Origin: Sphingobacterium thalpophilum
GTDB taxonomy: Bacteria > Bacteroidota > Bacteroidia > Sphingobacteriales > Sphingobacteriaceae
NCBI RefSeq assembly: GCF_901482695.1
Contig: NZ_LR590484.1
Span: 5,766,001-5,830,000 of the forward strand
Direction: 5' to 3'
Length of the DNA stretch: 64,000 nucleotides
Below, one piece after another: positions 27,976-36,650 of this stretch (position 1 is its first letter; each line of letters starts with the position of its first letter). The notes under the pieces were generated by a model. The model was not told where the DNA came from, searched no databases, and saw only the letters and a list, made by a program, of their open reading frames with translations. The position numbers and the translations under genes are program-made.

Positions 27976-27994
27976 GCTGTGGAAACAGCTTTTT
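27976..27994 (+). terminator. Terminator after the DUF4126 gene
   Basis: GCTGT-GGAA-ACAGC hairpin with a GNRA-like loop, followed by TTTTT; it overlaps the stop codon of the convergent Hsp20 gene by two bases. Confidence 0.55.
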
Positions 27995-28439
27995 AATCGA
28001 TGACCACCTCCTTCGGCGTCTTGATGTTCTCCAAGTCCTTGGGTAGAATTACTGTCAAGACACCCTCTTCAAAACTAGCGTGCACATTGTCGGTCAGCAC
28101 CTGCTCATTTAACTGGAATTCGCGCTCGAATGCTGCACCTGGTTGTTCTTTATAAATATATGCTGCATTGTCATTTTCATTTTCCGTACAGGAAATCTTT
28201 AAAATCCCATCGTTGATGCTTACCTGAAATTGTTCTTTTTTTCGGCCGGCGGCAAATACCTGTACTTCATAGAATTCGGCATTCTCAGCAATATTTACGG
28301 GAACAGCCGCCGCATCATGTGCTCTGCCGCCATCTTCGAAAAAATGCTGCTGAAATTTTTCGAAACGGTCTTTAAAATGCTGACCGCAAAATCTATTATA
28401 ATTTGAATATGCTCTAGTCTGTTGATTTCTTTTAAACAT
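27993..28439 (-). CDS. Small heat-shock protein, Hsp20/alpha-crystallin family
   Basis: A 148-residue chaperone that holds unfolding proteins. After a variable Phe/His-rich N-terminal arm (FKDRFEKFQQHFFEDGG) comes the alpha-crystallin domain from about residue 45: VPVNIAENAEFYEVQVFAAGRKKEQFQVSINDGILKIS, ending in the conserved FEEGVLTVILPK element (A-x-x-x-G-V-L). The C-terminal Ile-Val-Ile-like tail is KEVVID. Probably expressed under stress; it lies downstream of the ECF sigma factor and small membrane genes on the same strand. Confidence 0.93.
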   Translation of the reverse strand: MFKRNQQTRAYSNYNRFCGQHFKDRFEKFQQHFFEDGGRAHDAAAVPVNIAENAEFYEVQVFAAGRKKEQFQVSINDGILKISCTENENDNAAYIYKEQPGAAFEREFQLNEQVLTDNVHASFEEGVLTVILPKDLENIKTPKEVVID

Positions 28440-28498
28440 GTCTTTCCGTTTTAATATTTTGTAAACTGTTGTTTATTATGTATTCCGTACAATTTGGA

Positions 28499-28792
28499 TT
28501 AATATACTGGTACTATCGTGGCATCTTTCGGACGCTGTTGCTTGTGCAACGGCACTATTGCCATTACCCTTTCAGCATTGCTGTATAAATGGGGATAGAC
28601 TGGGGCCTTTTCTTTTTCCGATAGCTGCATTTCCCTGCGTCGCAGTCGCGACATCGCAAAACTTCCTATTCCGATCAAAATGGTTGCAAAAAGCAGTAAT
28701 TTAAAAATCGTTCCAATAATCAATGTGGCAAAGCCAACTATTGCCGTAAGCGCTAGCAGACGGGGCAATATAAATCGAATTTTATGTTTCAT
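28499..28792 (-). CDS. Small membrane protein, unknown
   Basis: A 97-residue protein with two closely spaced hydrophobic helices (about residues 8-27 and 30-46), then a basic segment SRLRRREMQ and a soluble tail of 45 residues. No family recognised. It lies 59 bases upstream of the Hsp20 gene on the same strand, within a run of genes that begins with an ECF sigma factor, so a link to envelope stress is possible. Confidence 0.6.
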   Translation of the reverse strand: MKHKIRFILPRLLALTAIVGFATLIIGTIFKLLLFATILIGIGSFAMSRLRRREMQLSEKEKAPVYPHLYSNAERVMAIVPLHKQQRPKDATIVPVY

Positions 28793-28801
28793 TTTTTTCT
28801 A

Positions 28802-28942
28802 TTAATTGTTCATCAAATTTCCAGATCTTTTATCCACTGCAACCTCCATACATTCGCTAGCCGTCGGGGCGTTGTGGGCCAGTTTGCCGACGATCATTGC
28901 TATAGTGCCGTTTTCGATTGCTGCATCTTTCAGAGCCTGGTA
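28802..28942 (-). other. Short protein-like open frame without a start codon
   Basis: Minus-strand reading from 28942 to the TAA at 28802-28804 gives 46 codons of protein-like composition (YQALKDAAIENGTIAMIVGK, then LAHNAPTASECMEVAVDKRS). The frame has no ATG before codon 16 and its upstream end touches the terminator at 28944-28975. It may be the remnant of a gene, a 31-residue peptide starting at the internal Met, or chance. Confidence 0.2.
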
Positions 28943-28943
28943 T

Positions 28944-28975
28944 AAAAAAAGGCGCCTTTATTTAAGAAGACGCCT
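28944..28975 (-). terminator. Terminator after the sigma-factor/membrane-protein pair
   Basis: On the minus strand AGGCGTCTT pairs with AAGGCGCCT (one mismatch) and is followed by seven T residues. It lies 36 bases after the stop of the 112-residue membrane protein gene. Confidence 0.75.
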
Positions 28976-29010
28976 GTTTATACTTTTTACTTTAAAAAAA
29001 TTACACTTTT

Positions 29011-29349
29011 TTAAAATCCACATCGGTCGCCAAAACGGCGTTTCCACTCTTCGCGCAACCGCTCTCGTTCTTCATCGGAAAGATCTTCTTGTCGATCCAT
29101 AGGACGCGAAAAGTTCTTGCGGAACCCGCCACGTCCCGGTTTCCCAAAACCCCGTCCAAACAGGATTCGCGATAACACAAAAAGTCCAAAGGCCTGCCAA
29201 TAAGTAATTGCCTTTAGATTGAAAATATCGCACACCACTGTGTTCCACAGAAACTGGAGTAAGGCAACCAGCAAGAAAACGCCAATGACAACCGCAGCAA
29301 ATACAAACGCAAACTTGCCTCTTCCTCGTTTTCTCATTCTTCTATCCAT
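29011..29349 (-). CDS. Small membrane protein downstream of ECF sigma factor
   Basis: A 112-residue protein with a very basic N-terminus (MDRRMRKRGRGK), two hydrophobic helices (about 12-35 and 45-63), a Gly/Arg-rich stretch (GRGFGKPGRGGFRKNF) and an acidic-to-basic helical tail (DLSDEERERLREEWKRRFG). No known family. It starts 10 bases after the sigma-factor stop and shares its terminator, so the two are one transcript. It could be a non-classical membrane anti-sigma factor; the sequence does not show a known anti-sigma motif. Confidence 0.65.
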   Translation of the reverse strand: MDRRMRKRGRGKFAFVFAAVVIGVFLLVALLQFLWNTVVCDIFNLKAITYWQAFGLFVLSRILFGRGFGKPGRGGFRKNFSRPMDRQEDLSDEERERLREEWKRRFGDRCGF

Positions 29350-29359
29350 AGCTTTATTC

Positions 29360-29941
29360 TTAAAATTTTAATTCCTCGTACAGACTCCGCAAACGGAGGC
29401 GCAAATGCTTAACTGCGTAGCCCTTTCGGCTAATGATCGTCTTTAGATTTTCATTTTCCATGTCGGCGATCTCCTGGAGCGTTTTTTCTTCCATCTCGTT
29501 GAGAATAAACACCCGACGTTGTTTTTCCGGCAATTCTTCCAATGCTTTCATCAATTCGTCCCAAAAAATATCTTTGAACAGTTTAAGTTCTGCATTATTA
29601 GAGTCATCTACAAGGAGAAACTGACGCACCGGAAAAGCGGATTCACCTTCTTCGTCCCCTTCCAGGAGTTCATCGAGCGATTCACTTTTCTTTTTTCGAT
29701 AACTATCAGTAATCTTATTACGCGTCACCGCATACAACCATGCGCTGGCATTTTCCAGTTCGTCCATATTGGTCAGCCGGCTCAATTGATACCATACTTC
29801 TTGTAAGATATCTTCAGCGTCCTCTGCCTTTTTTACTTTACCTTTTACAAAACGTAGCAGCTGGCTTCCATAAGTCTTGACAATATCCGTAAATGATCTG
29901 GAATTTTTCTCTGCCATTTGATTTTGGTATGCAATGTCCAT
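29360..29941 (-). CDS. RNA polymerase sigma factor, ECF (sigma-70 family)
   Basis: A 193-residue ECF sigma factor. Region 2 is seen as LLRFVKGKVKKAEDAEDILQEVWYQLSRL with NASAWLYAVTRNKITDSYRKKK, and region 4 as ALEELPEKQRRVFILNEMEEKTLQEIADMENENLKTIISRKGYAVKHLRLRL. An acidic linker (LLEGDEEGESAFP) joins them. An alternative start lies 24 bases downstream (MAEKNSRSF). The next gene encodes a small membrane protein that may control its activity. Its targets are unknown; Hsp20 lies downstream. Confidence 0.93.
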   Translation of the reverse strand: MDIAYQNQMAEKNSRSFTDIVKTYGSQLLRFVKGKVKKAEDAEDILQEVWYQLSRLTNMDELENASAWLYAVTRNKITDSYRKKKSESLDELLEGDEEGESAFPVRQFLLVDDSNNAELKLFKDIFWDELMKALEELPEKQRRVFILNEMEEKTLQEIADMENENLKTIISRKGYAVKHLRLRLRSLYEELKF

Positions 29942-30037
29942 AGTAGCGCAGACGATTCAAAACGTCTTTTACTTTAAACTATTTTATCATTTACGTATTG
30001 GTAGTACTGGTGCACATCATCCGGAATCAGCTGCTGG

Positions 30038-31039
30038 CTACATATGTCTGCGTGTATTTGACCTCCGCTTATCCTGCAGCACCTTCCCTTTGTCCGTAAT
30101 AAAGATAAAACGATATTCTGGAAATTTTAGGATTAATTTTACGCCCTCTAGTTCCCCCAGTACCATGACGGAGGTGCTCAGTGCGTTGGCGATTTCTGCG
30201 GATGGGCCATAAATGGTTACGGAAGTCAATCCCGATGCCGGATATCCTGTGCGGGGATCTACAATGTGAGCATAACGTTTTCCCTCAATTTCTGCAAACT
30301 TTTCGTAGCTGCCGGACGTCGCTACCGAACCATCAGTGAGCTGGAGTATTTGGACCATCTGATGAGATTTGAAGGGGTTATTTACGCCGATTTTCCAAAA
30401 GTCGCCGTCGGGTCGCCTGCCCCAGGCGGATAGATCTCCAGAAGCATTGACAATACCAGCTTTTATTCCTCGGGCTACCATCATCTCCCGGCCACGGTCT
30501 GCTGCATACCCTTTCCCTATGGAACCAAAACCAATCTTCATACCCGGCAGTTCCAGAAAAATTGTCGATGCCGCGCTATCCAACCGAATATGCTTATATC
30601 CTACCTTAGCAACCGACCGGCGAATTGACGTTTCGGAAGGCATCGTTATCATGCTGCCGTCAAACTTCCAGACTTTATCCATCGCAGCAATACTGATATC
30701 AAAAGCGCCCTGTGAATTTTCGCTATACTGGATAGCCCGCTGGGTCAGTTCAAATACCTCACGATCTACTTTGACGGGCCTTATTCCTGCATTGCGATTC
30801 ACTTCAGAAATCTGTGTATGCGGGCGCCATTCGGAAATTAAATTTTCGATCCGGTCGATTTCAGCGATCACTTCAGCAATATGTTGTGCGGCGGATAAGG
30901 TATCCCTGTCTATCAGCGTAATCTCGAATATCGACCCCATCAGGGTTACCTGTTTCTTAAGCAGTACCTGTGAAAATACCGCCGAAACGTTCATCCAAAG
31001 AAATAAGGGCAGCAGCAAAAATTGTCTAACTTGTACCAT
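30038..31039 (-). CDS. apbE: FAD:protein FMN transferase (ApbE)
   Basis: ApbE covalently attaches FMN to Ser/Thr residues of exported redox proteins. Start taken at 31039 (MVQVRQFLLLPLFLWMNVSAVFSQ), which gives a clean signal peptide. The 333-residue protein has MGSIFEITL, LISEWRPHTQISEVNRNAG, GKGYAADRG, NASGDLSAWGRRPDG and the metal/FAD segment HIVDPRTGYPASGLTSVTI. It is last in a unit with an ankyrin protein, DUF2271 and a PepSY-flavoreductase, which fits a role in flavinylating a partner encoded there. Confidence 0.93.
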   Translation of the reverse strand: MVQVRQFLLLPLFLWMNVSAVFSQVLLKKQVTLMGSIFEITLIDRDTLSAAQHIAEVIAEIDRIENLISEWRPHTQISEVNRNAGIRPVKVDREVFELTQRAIQYSENSQGAFDISIAAMDKVWKFDGSMITMPSETSIRRSVAKVGYKHIRLDSAASTIFLELPGMKIGFGSIGKGYAADRGREMMVARGIKAGIVNASGDLSAWGRRPDGDFWKIGVNNPFKSHQMVQILQLTDGSVATSGSYEKFAEIEGKRYAHIVDPRTGYPASGLTSVTIYGPSAEIANALSTSVMVLGELEGVKLILKFPEYRFIFITDKGKVLQDKRRSNTRRHM

Positions 31040-31099
31040 AACCCAACATTGTTCAAAAGTTAAAATGCATATCCTAACGGATTGCCAAACCAAGCAATT

Positions 31100-33292
31100 T
31101 TAGTAACAATCAGTCAATACCTGACCGATGCGTTTATAATATTCGAGTGTTTTACCTGAACTCTTCAGTAGAATTTCGTTTAATACAGCTTCTACGTCAT
31201 GTTGCATTTGCAACGCACCGCAGAGCATGACACAACCGTTATGTTCCAGCAGATTTACAAAATACACACCCTCTTCGCGGATCAGATCCATTACATATTG
31301 TGCCGGTTGCTCACGTGAAAACGCCAGCCGCAGTTGTTGCAATTGCCCTAGGTGTTTTTGTTCCTCAGCAAATTGGCGGTAGTGGGCCGTCGTCGCGTTG
31401 TCATAACGGAATCCGGCATACAGCCGGACCGGCGTTTTAGCCTGGTTTTCGGCGATCATACCTAAAAACGGTGCAATACCTGTACCATTCGCGATTAGGG
31501 CAACAGCAGGAGCAGACTTTGGAAAGTGGAATCGGGGATTGACGAGAACACGGGCTTCCAGCAGCTGATGCTGCTGGAGCTGATAAAGAAAGCTAGAACC
31601 AAACCCATCCGGGAACAACTTAACAACCAGCTGCACCATCCCGTTTTTATATCCAATGGAATAAAAGCGCTCACGCTGATCCTTTGCGGGATAAATAGCC
31701 AGCAAATCTCCCGATTGGATCTGCACCCTATCCTGCGGCTTTAATAAAACGGTAAATGTGCTGTTGTTCGCTGACAGTACGGATTTTTCGATAACCCTAA
31801 ACCGCTTAAGTCCGGCAACTTTCGGGGTATAAATCGCAGGTGTGGAGACTATAGCGATACCAGTCTTTTCGCTCCAGTGATGTATCCATGAAATCAATTC
31901 GTCCACATTTTTATCATTAACGGTATGAAGAGGAATCAGACGGTTCGCCCAGGACTGCTGCGCCAACAATATATCTATTTCATGCGCATAAGCGCAGAAG
32001 TCGGGATAAGCTTTTGACCCAAAGCCAAGCACCGAAAAATTGACGGCCTGCTGGGAATAGGTCCATATTTTTTTTCCAAACTGAGATGCATTGGAAGGCG
32101 CGGTCCCCAAACCGTACGTAGAGGTAAAGACAATAATATGCTTTGCTCTCGGAAAAGTTTGGTATTGATTCATACCTAACAAAAGTGATTTCTGTCCGTC
32201 GGCAAGGAGCTGTTTATGAATCTGATTGGCAAAAAATGATGTACTACCATTTTCTGTACCGACAAGAATAATGATTTCGGCCTCACCGGTAGAATAACAA
32301 TTTTTAATTTTAATACGGGTGCGCTTGAATGTAATGACAAACCCGGTATAGATAAAAAACAGGATATTTAGCGATGCCAGTCCCAGAATAATGGCCCAAA
32401 TCCGATTTGTCTGGCCAGTATGCAGATCAAGGGAAACTTGTTCGGCCAACGCAGTAAACGGGTATGTCACCTCTTTATGGATAGATCCGTTCAGCTGATT
32501 TATGGTAAGCTCGCGGTCCTTCAGTTTGAGCACATAGTATTCCTCTGGATCATCTTCCATAAAAGGGAATTCGACTTTAACGACGTCACTTAGCTTAGTT
32601 CGCTTAAAGATCGAAAAGTTCGCTATATCTCTTTCCGCCTGTTCGGTTTTGACCTGGTATTCGACGGTCTGATTTGTTTTATCTAAAAGACCGATACGGA
32701 CCATGAATAAATATGTTCCTGTCAAGGCCAGGATAAAAACCGGAATTAAAAATAAACGGCCTGAAACAACATGAAAATATTGAGAAAAAAAATCACGGTT
32801 GATCTTTGCAAAAAAGTTTCGAACGCCTTGCTGGCGCTTCACGATCAGTACAAGCCCAGAAACAGTAATCAGGAATAAAAGAAAAGAGACCACACCGATG
32901 ATGACCCGCCCTGTCACTTTAAGAAATAGCGAACGGTGTAAAGCGGTAACCCACTGAACAAACTGACTTTTATTGTCTTTTTCGCCCAGAAATTTACCGG
33001 TTTTCGGGTCTATATATCCCTTTACAGAACTGCCTTTCGTATCAACTGCGTCAATACTCACAAATTGACCGTAATCTATTGTAAGTTCAACAATCTCTGG
33101 GTAGATCTTTCTCAAATTAGGTAGTGTCTGCGAAAGATCAAGAGAGTCGATATTTTCCGCCCTATAGGACGATCTTTGTTCATTTACGGCATCAACAGCC
33201 AGAATAACTCCCGTTACGGCCAAAAGTAGCAAAAATACGGAAGAAACAATTGCCAGAGCCAAATGGGCATACCGCCATACAGATACCAGCAT
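31100..33292 (-). CDS. PepSY-TM / sulfite-reductase-like flavoreductase
   Basis: A 730-residue membrane flavoprotein joining two parts. The N-terminal third is a PepSY-associated membrane domain with helices near residues 12-33, 135-158, 185-210 and 300-320 and extracytoplasmic PepSY-like segments. From about residue 337 follows a cytoplasmic diflavin reductase: flavodoxin (LVGTENGSTSFFANQIHKQL), FAD site with ERFYSIGYKNG, and NAD(P)H site ANGTGIAPFLGM near residue 600. It would carry electrons from NADPH across the membrane to an extracytoplasmic acceptor such as ferric iron. It overlaps nothing but lies 6 bases after the DUF2271 gene. Confidence 0.9.
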   Translation of the reverse strand: MLVSVWRYAHLALAIVSSVFLLLLAVTGVILAVDAVNEQRSSYRAENIDSLDLSQTLPNLRKIYPEIVELTIDYGQFVSIDAVDTKGSSVKGYIDPKTGKFLGEKDNKSQFVQWVTALHRSLFLKVTGRVIIGVVSFLLFLITVSGLVLIVKRQQGVRNFFAKINRDFFSQYFHVVSGRLFLIPVFILALTGTYLFMVRIGLLDKTNQTVEYQVKTEQAERDIANFSIFKRTKLSDVVKVEFPFMEDDPEEYYVLKLKDRELTINQLNGSIHKEVTYPFTALAEQVSLDLHTGQTNRIWAIILGLASLNILFFIYTGFVITFKRTRIKIKNCYSTGEAEIIILVGTENGSTSFFANQIHKQLLADGQKSLLLGMNQYQTFPRAKHIIVFTSTYGLGTAPSNASQFGKKIWTYSQQAVNFSVLGFGSKAYPDFCAYAHEIDILLAQQSWANRLIPLHTVNDKNVDELISWIHHWSEKTGIAIVSTPAIYTPKVAGLKRFRVIEKSVLSANNSTFTVLLKPQDRVQIQSGDLLAIYPAKDQRERFYSIGYKNGMVQLVVKLFPDGFGSSFLYQLQQHQLLEARVLVNPRFHFPKSAPAVALIANGTGIAPFLGMIAENQAKTPVRLYAGFRYDNATTAHYRQFAEEQKHLGQLQQLRLAFSREQPAQYVMDLIREEGVYFVNLLEHNGCVMLCGALQMQHDVEAVLNEILLKSSGKTLEYYKRIGQVLTDCY

Positions 33293-33298
33293 TTTCTC

Positions 33299-33784
33299 CT
33301 ATTGTATCTTGCTTAATTTGACGAGTCTAATATAGCCTTTACCGCTTGCTTTTTCGGTGATAGCCGATTTCGTCAATGGGATTTCAACCTCCGCCGTATG
33401 ATAATTTTGCTCTTCAACAGCTGATTCAAAACGGAGCTTATAGCCTTTGTTAAATTTAGATTCATCGATTTCTAATGTGCGTATAGCACGATCCCCCCCG
33501 CCCACAGAAGCACCGGTGACGGCATTCAATTTCTCTTTCGTTTTGCTCTGAAATTTATACCATTCTTTCAGTGTATTATACCACTGTTTGTCCGGGCCTA
33601 ACACGGCGAGCGTCTTTTCGTATGCGCCTTTCGGATTAATCAACGATATGATAACGTAAGCTTTCTCACCTTGGTAAGCGTTCATCTGTATCATACATTT
33701 GTATTTACCTGTCTGAGCAAAAGCGATTACGGAGACAATGGAAAACAGGAATGTGGTCAGCGCGATTTTAATTGTAGTATTCAT
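33299..33784 (-). CDS. DUF2271 periplasmic protein, candidate flavinylation substrate
   Basis: A 161-residue exported protein (signal peptide ending AFAQ) of the DUF2271 family, with KYKCMIQMNAYQGEKAYVIISLINPKGAYEKTLAVLGPDKQWYN and a short motif LNAVTGASVGGGDRAI at residues 86-101. The TGAS element (T90-S93) resembles the SGAT-type motif on which ApbE places FMN, with Ser in the acceptor position. Its neighbours are ApbE and a PepSY electron donor, so it is the likely extracytoplasmic electron carrier. Flavinylation is inference. Confidence 0.8.
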   Translation of the reverse strand: MNTTIKIALTTFLFSIVSVIAFAQTGKYKCMIQMNAYQGEKAYVIISLINPKGAYEKTLAVLGPDKQWYNTLKEWYKFQSKTKEKLNAVTGASVGGGDRAIRTLEIDESKFNKGYKLRFESAVEEQNYHTAEVEIPLTKSAITEKASGKGYIRLVKLSKIQ

Positions 33785-33859
33785 ATATATATATTTTTAA
33801 AACCGTATGAAATTCCAGTCCATGGCTGGAGCTGCGAAACATACGGAAAATTCATATTA

Positions 33860-35362
33860 TTATTTTAAAAAGTCGAGTTGTACATTTCCTTTTGACAAAA
33901 ATTCATTTTCTTTTGCGAGGTCATAAGCTGTCTCATCAAATTCTGTCTTTAGGTCCTTTTTAGCCCCTAGAGATATCAAGGTTTTCAACAAAGTATCATC
34001 TTTTGCGATCAACGCTGCTTTATGCAGCGCAGTAACGCCCTCTTGATCCTGCGCATTGATATCGGCACCAAGTTCCTTAGCAAGCTGTATCATTCGGGCA
34101 TTTTCTTTACCCACCGCCAAATGGTACAGGGTACTGCCATTTTTTTGCGGCGCTGCAACATCTAAGCCTGCGGATTGAAGCAGCGTTAGTTTTTTCGTAA
34201 AGTCGTCCGCCTGTGCTGGGCGGGATGCCTGTTGCTGGCCCTTCTGGACTGCTTCTTTATAGGAATTAAACCAATGATAAGCCAGATTATTACCATCTTT
34301 ATCCAGCTGTCTGACGTCCGCTCCATTGTTTATCAGTAGGGCGACAATTGCGGCAGAACCATTTTCAATAGCCTTGGTCAACGCCGACTCTCCCTTTTCA
34401 TTTACTGCATTCACATTTTTTGCTTTGGAAAGGAGCAGCTCTACCAATTGCGGATCTTTGCCACCTGCCGCCAACATGAGTGCGGTATTACCTTCATTAT
34501 CAATCTTCGCCACATCAACACCTCTGTCCACAAAGTAGTTGATTACCTTCATATCAGGTCTACGCATCAACGCGTGCAACAGCGTCGCACCGTCTTTATT
34601 GATAACCTTCGGATCAAGTTTAAGCTCTTCGACCAGATAGGTGTAGGTTTCAAGTCCATTCGAAACTTGTCTTGAGCCTTGTGTTGCAAAGAATAATGCC
34701 TGACTGGTCGGCTTTACTCCCCGGGCGATAAGTTTTTCTATGATCGTCGTGTTACCCAATTTTGCGGCATAATCCGCGACAGTGCGGCCATATTCGTCCG
34801 TATCGTGGATAGAAAGCCCTTTCTGTATAAAATAATCTGTCAGTGCAAGATCTTTGTCGGCCGAAACGGCAAGCATCATCAATGTTGCCCCGCCCTCGTA
34901 TTTTTGTTTCGGATCTATACCTGCTTTGAACAGCGATTCATAAATAGCCGTGTTGGTATTACCGCTAGAGGCTGCATAGGCGACGATCGGATATCCATGA
35001 CTGTCCTGATACTTTACGTCCGATCCTTTTGCAATTAGATAGTCAACGAGTTCGGCATTGCCACTTGAAGCAGCCCAATGCAAATAGCTACGGCTGTGGT
35101 GTGTCTTTTTTGAAACACTATTTCCGTCTTGCTCAATCATAAATTTCACAACATCGGTCGCTGCACCATTTAGTATGGCCATAGTTACCGGATCAAAAGA
35201 CGCTGCGTTTGGCTGCGAAGGACTATTTCCTTTTTTGATCTCATCCTGCACATCGGTCAACGTTGGCTTACCTTTCCAAAAATCACCATTCATCAATGAA
35301 TTTGTCTGTGCATTGGCATATGAAGCCACAAAAAGTAAAGCTGCTAGTAATGTTTTTTTCAT
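33860..35362 (-). CDS. Exported ankyrin-repeat protein
   Basis: A 500-residue protein with a signal peptide (ASYANAQ) followed by about twelve ankyrin repeats. Clear copies include SYLHWAASSGNAELVDYLIAKGSDVKYQDSHGYP, GNTALMLAAGGKDPQLVELLLSKAKNVNAVNEKGE and GVTALHKAALIAKDDTLLKTLISLGAKKDLK. Ankyrin arrays mediate protein binding; the partner is unknown. It lies 75 bases upstream of the DUF2271 gene on the same strand and probably heads the flavin electron-transfer cassette, perhaps as a periplasmic scaffold. Confidence 0.88.
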   Translation of the reverse strand: MKKTLLAALLFVASYANAQTNSLMNGDFWKGKPTLTDVQDEIKKGNSPSQPNAASFDPVTMAILNGAATDVVKFMIEQDGNSVSKKTHHSRSYLHWAASSGNAELVDYLIAKGSDVKYQDSHGYPIVAYAASSGNTNTAIYESLFKAGIDPKQKYEGGATLMMLAVSADKDLALTDYFIQKGLSIHDTDEYGRTVADYAAKLGNTTIIEKLIARGVKPTSQALFFATQGSRQVSNGLETYTYLVEELKLDPKVINKDGATLLHALMRRPDMKVINYFVDRGVDVAKIDNEGNTALMLAAGGKDPQLVELLLSKAKNVNAVNEKGESALTKAIENGSAAIVALLINNGADVRQLDKDGNNLAYHWFNSYKEAVQKGQQQASRPAQADDFTKKLTLLQSAGLDVAAPQKNGSTLYHLAVGKENARMIQLAKELGADINAQDQEGVTALHKAALIAKDDTLLKTLISLGAKKDLKTEFDETAYDLAKENEFLSKGNVQLDFLK

Positions 35363-35705
35363 CAGAATATATTTTATCGCAATGGATTATCCTCAAGCTT
35401 CTTATCATTTAGCATACATGCATAGCGTGAGAATAATTCGTATGAACGTTGAGTTATTACTTTATTTAAATTAATTCTAAATTACTGCAAATCTAAAAAA
35501 TAATTCCACACTAAAAAAATTATTCAGGTCAAACTGTACGTCATTGACTTTATTACAGGCTCACATCAGGCTAGGTTTTACTTAAAATGATCAACTCTCA
35601 ACTGACTATTAAGGATTAGCGAACAGCGAAAATGGCAAATTTTCTCAGATTTGCAAATCAAACAAATTTGCAGTAGTTTGCTTAATATCTAAAAAGAATA
35701 TCATC
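35363..35705. other. Divergent intergenic region
   Basis: This 343-base AT-rich stretch separates the ankyrin gene (minus) from the hydrolase gene (plus). It must hold both promoters. The right end has the perfect palindrome GATTTGCAAATC (35648-35659), a second palindrome CAAATTTG (35663-35670) and TAGTTTG, a one-base-short version of the -7 box. No gene is seen. Confidence 0.5.
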
Positions 35706-36650
35706 ATGACTACAGTTGTATCCAGTCCGATAAAGATCGCTCCCCTTAGCGGCGAGAAAGCGTATACACTTTTTAATCGTATTTATGAGCCAGCTGACGG
35801 AAGGATACTAGGCAGCATGTTGATTATTCATGGTATGCAGGAACACAGTGGGCGTTATGAGGAGTTAGCTCAATATCTCGCAGGACGTGGGGTCGCAGTG
35901 TTGACCTACGATCAGCTGGGGCATGGAAAAACAGCGGGTGATAGGAATGCTCTGGGCTATTTTCAAGCCCGCCGACCGGTTCAACAGCTTATCAGTGATG
36001 CAGCGACAATGAGTAAGCTCTTAAAAAGCCGCTATGTTAACCGGCCACATTTCATACTCGGACATTCGATGGGCTCCTTTGTTGCCCGTTGTGTTCTTCA
36101 GGAAGCAGGAGACCATTTTCAGGGCGCAATAATCGTAGGTACAGGACAACGTCCCAAAGGTGCTGTCCTATTACGTGGATTATTGGCACTGTTAAACATT
36201 CTTGCTCCGCAAAAAAGAAGCAGAATCATCAATCGGCTTTTTAGCATGCGGAATAATGCTCGCTTTACCTATGAGCCCCCTCAAAATGGCAGCAATTGGT
36301 TAAGTGCCAATACGGAAAACAGGCTGCGTTTTCTCAAAGACCCCTTATGCGGCGGGCTATTTACGAACAACGGTTTTTTTACGGTGCTTAGTCTGACACT
36401 ACGGGCAACAGATCCTGACAACACAGCGAAGGTCCCCGGCAACTTACCTATCTTATTCATCAGCGGGCAGGACGATCCTATTGGTGACTTCGGTGCCGGT
36501 GTTGAACAGACGGCCAATCAATTACGTTCACAGGGGCTAACCGATCTTACGGTAAATCTCTACAAAGGCATGCGCCATGAAATACTGAATGAAGATTGCA
36601 AGCAAGAAATTTTTGAAACGATTCGTCAGTGGATAACGCAGCATTTATGA
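35706..36650 (+). CDS. Alpha/beta hydrolase, monoacylglycerol-lipase-like
   Basis: A 314-residue cytoplasmic hydrolase of the serine aminopeptidase S33/lysophospholipase family. The oxyanion HGMQEHSGRYEELAQYLAGRG and the strand VAVLTYDQLGHGKTAGDR are characteristic. The nucleophile is Ser121 in LGHSMGS, with Asp in SGQDDPIGD and His in KGMRHEILNE completing the triad. Likely acts on lipid monoesters. Its stop overlaps the convergent GH43 gene by 6 bases. It is not obviously part of the neighbouring polysaccharide locus. Confidence 0.88.
   Translation: MTTVVSSPIKIAPLSGEKAYTLFNRIYEPADGRILGSMLIIHGMQEHSGRYEELAQYLAGRGVAVLTYDQLGHGKTAGDRNALGYFQARRPVQQLISDAATMSKLLKSRYVNRPHFILGHSMGSFVARCVLQEAGDHFQGAIIVGTGQRPKGAVLLRGLLALLNILAPQKRSRIINRLFSMRNNARFTYEPPQNGSNWLSANTENRLRFLKDPLCGGLFTNNGFFTVLSLTLRATDPDNTAKVPGNLPILFISGQDDPIGDFGAGVEQTANQLRSQGLTDLTVNLYKGMRHEILNEDCKQEIFETIRQWITQHL

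Noticed and set aside
28806..29102. A 98-codon plus-strand open frame
   Set aside because: It crosses a strong minus-strand terminator and the end of the membrane protein gene, and has no promoter, homology or coupling to a plus-strand gene.
30369..31103. A 244-codon plus-strand open frame over apbE
   Set aside because: It lies exactly antisense to a well-supported apbE, has no leader or domain match, and its composition follows the complementary strand.
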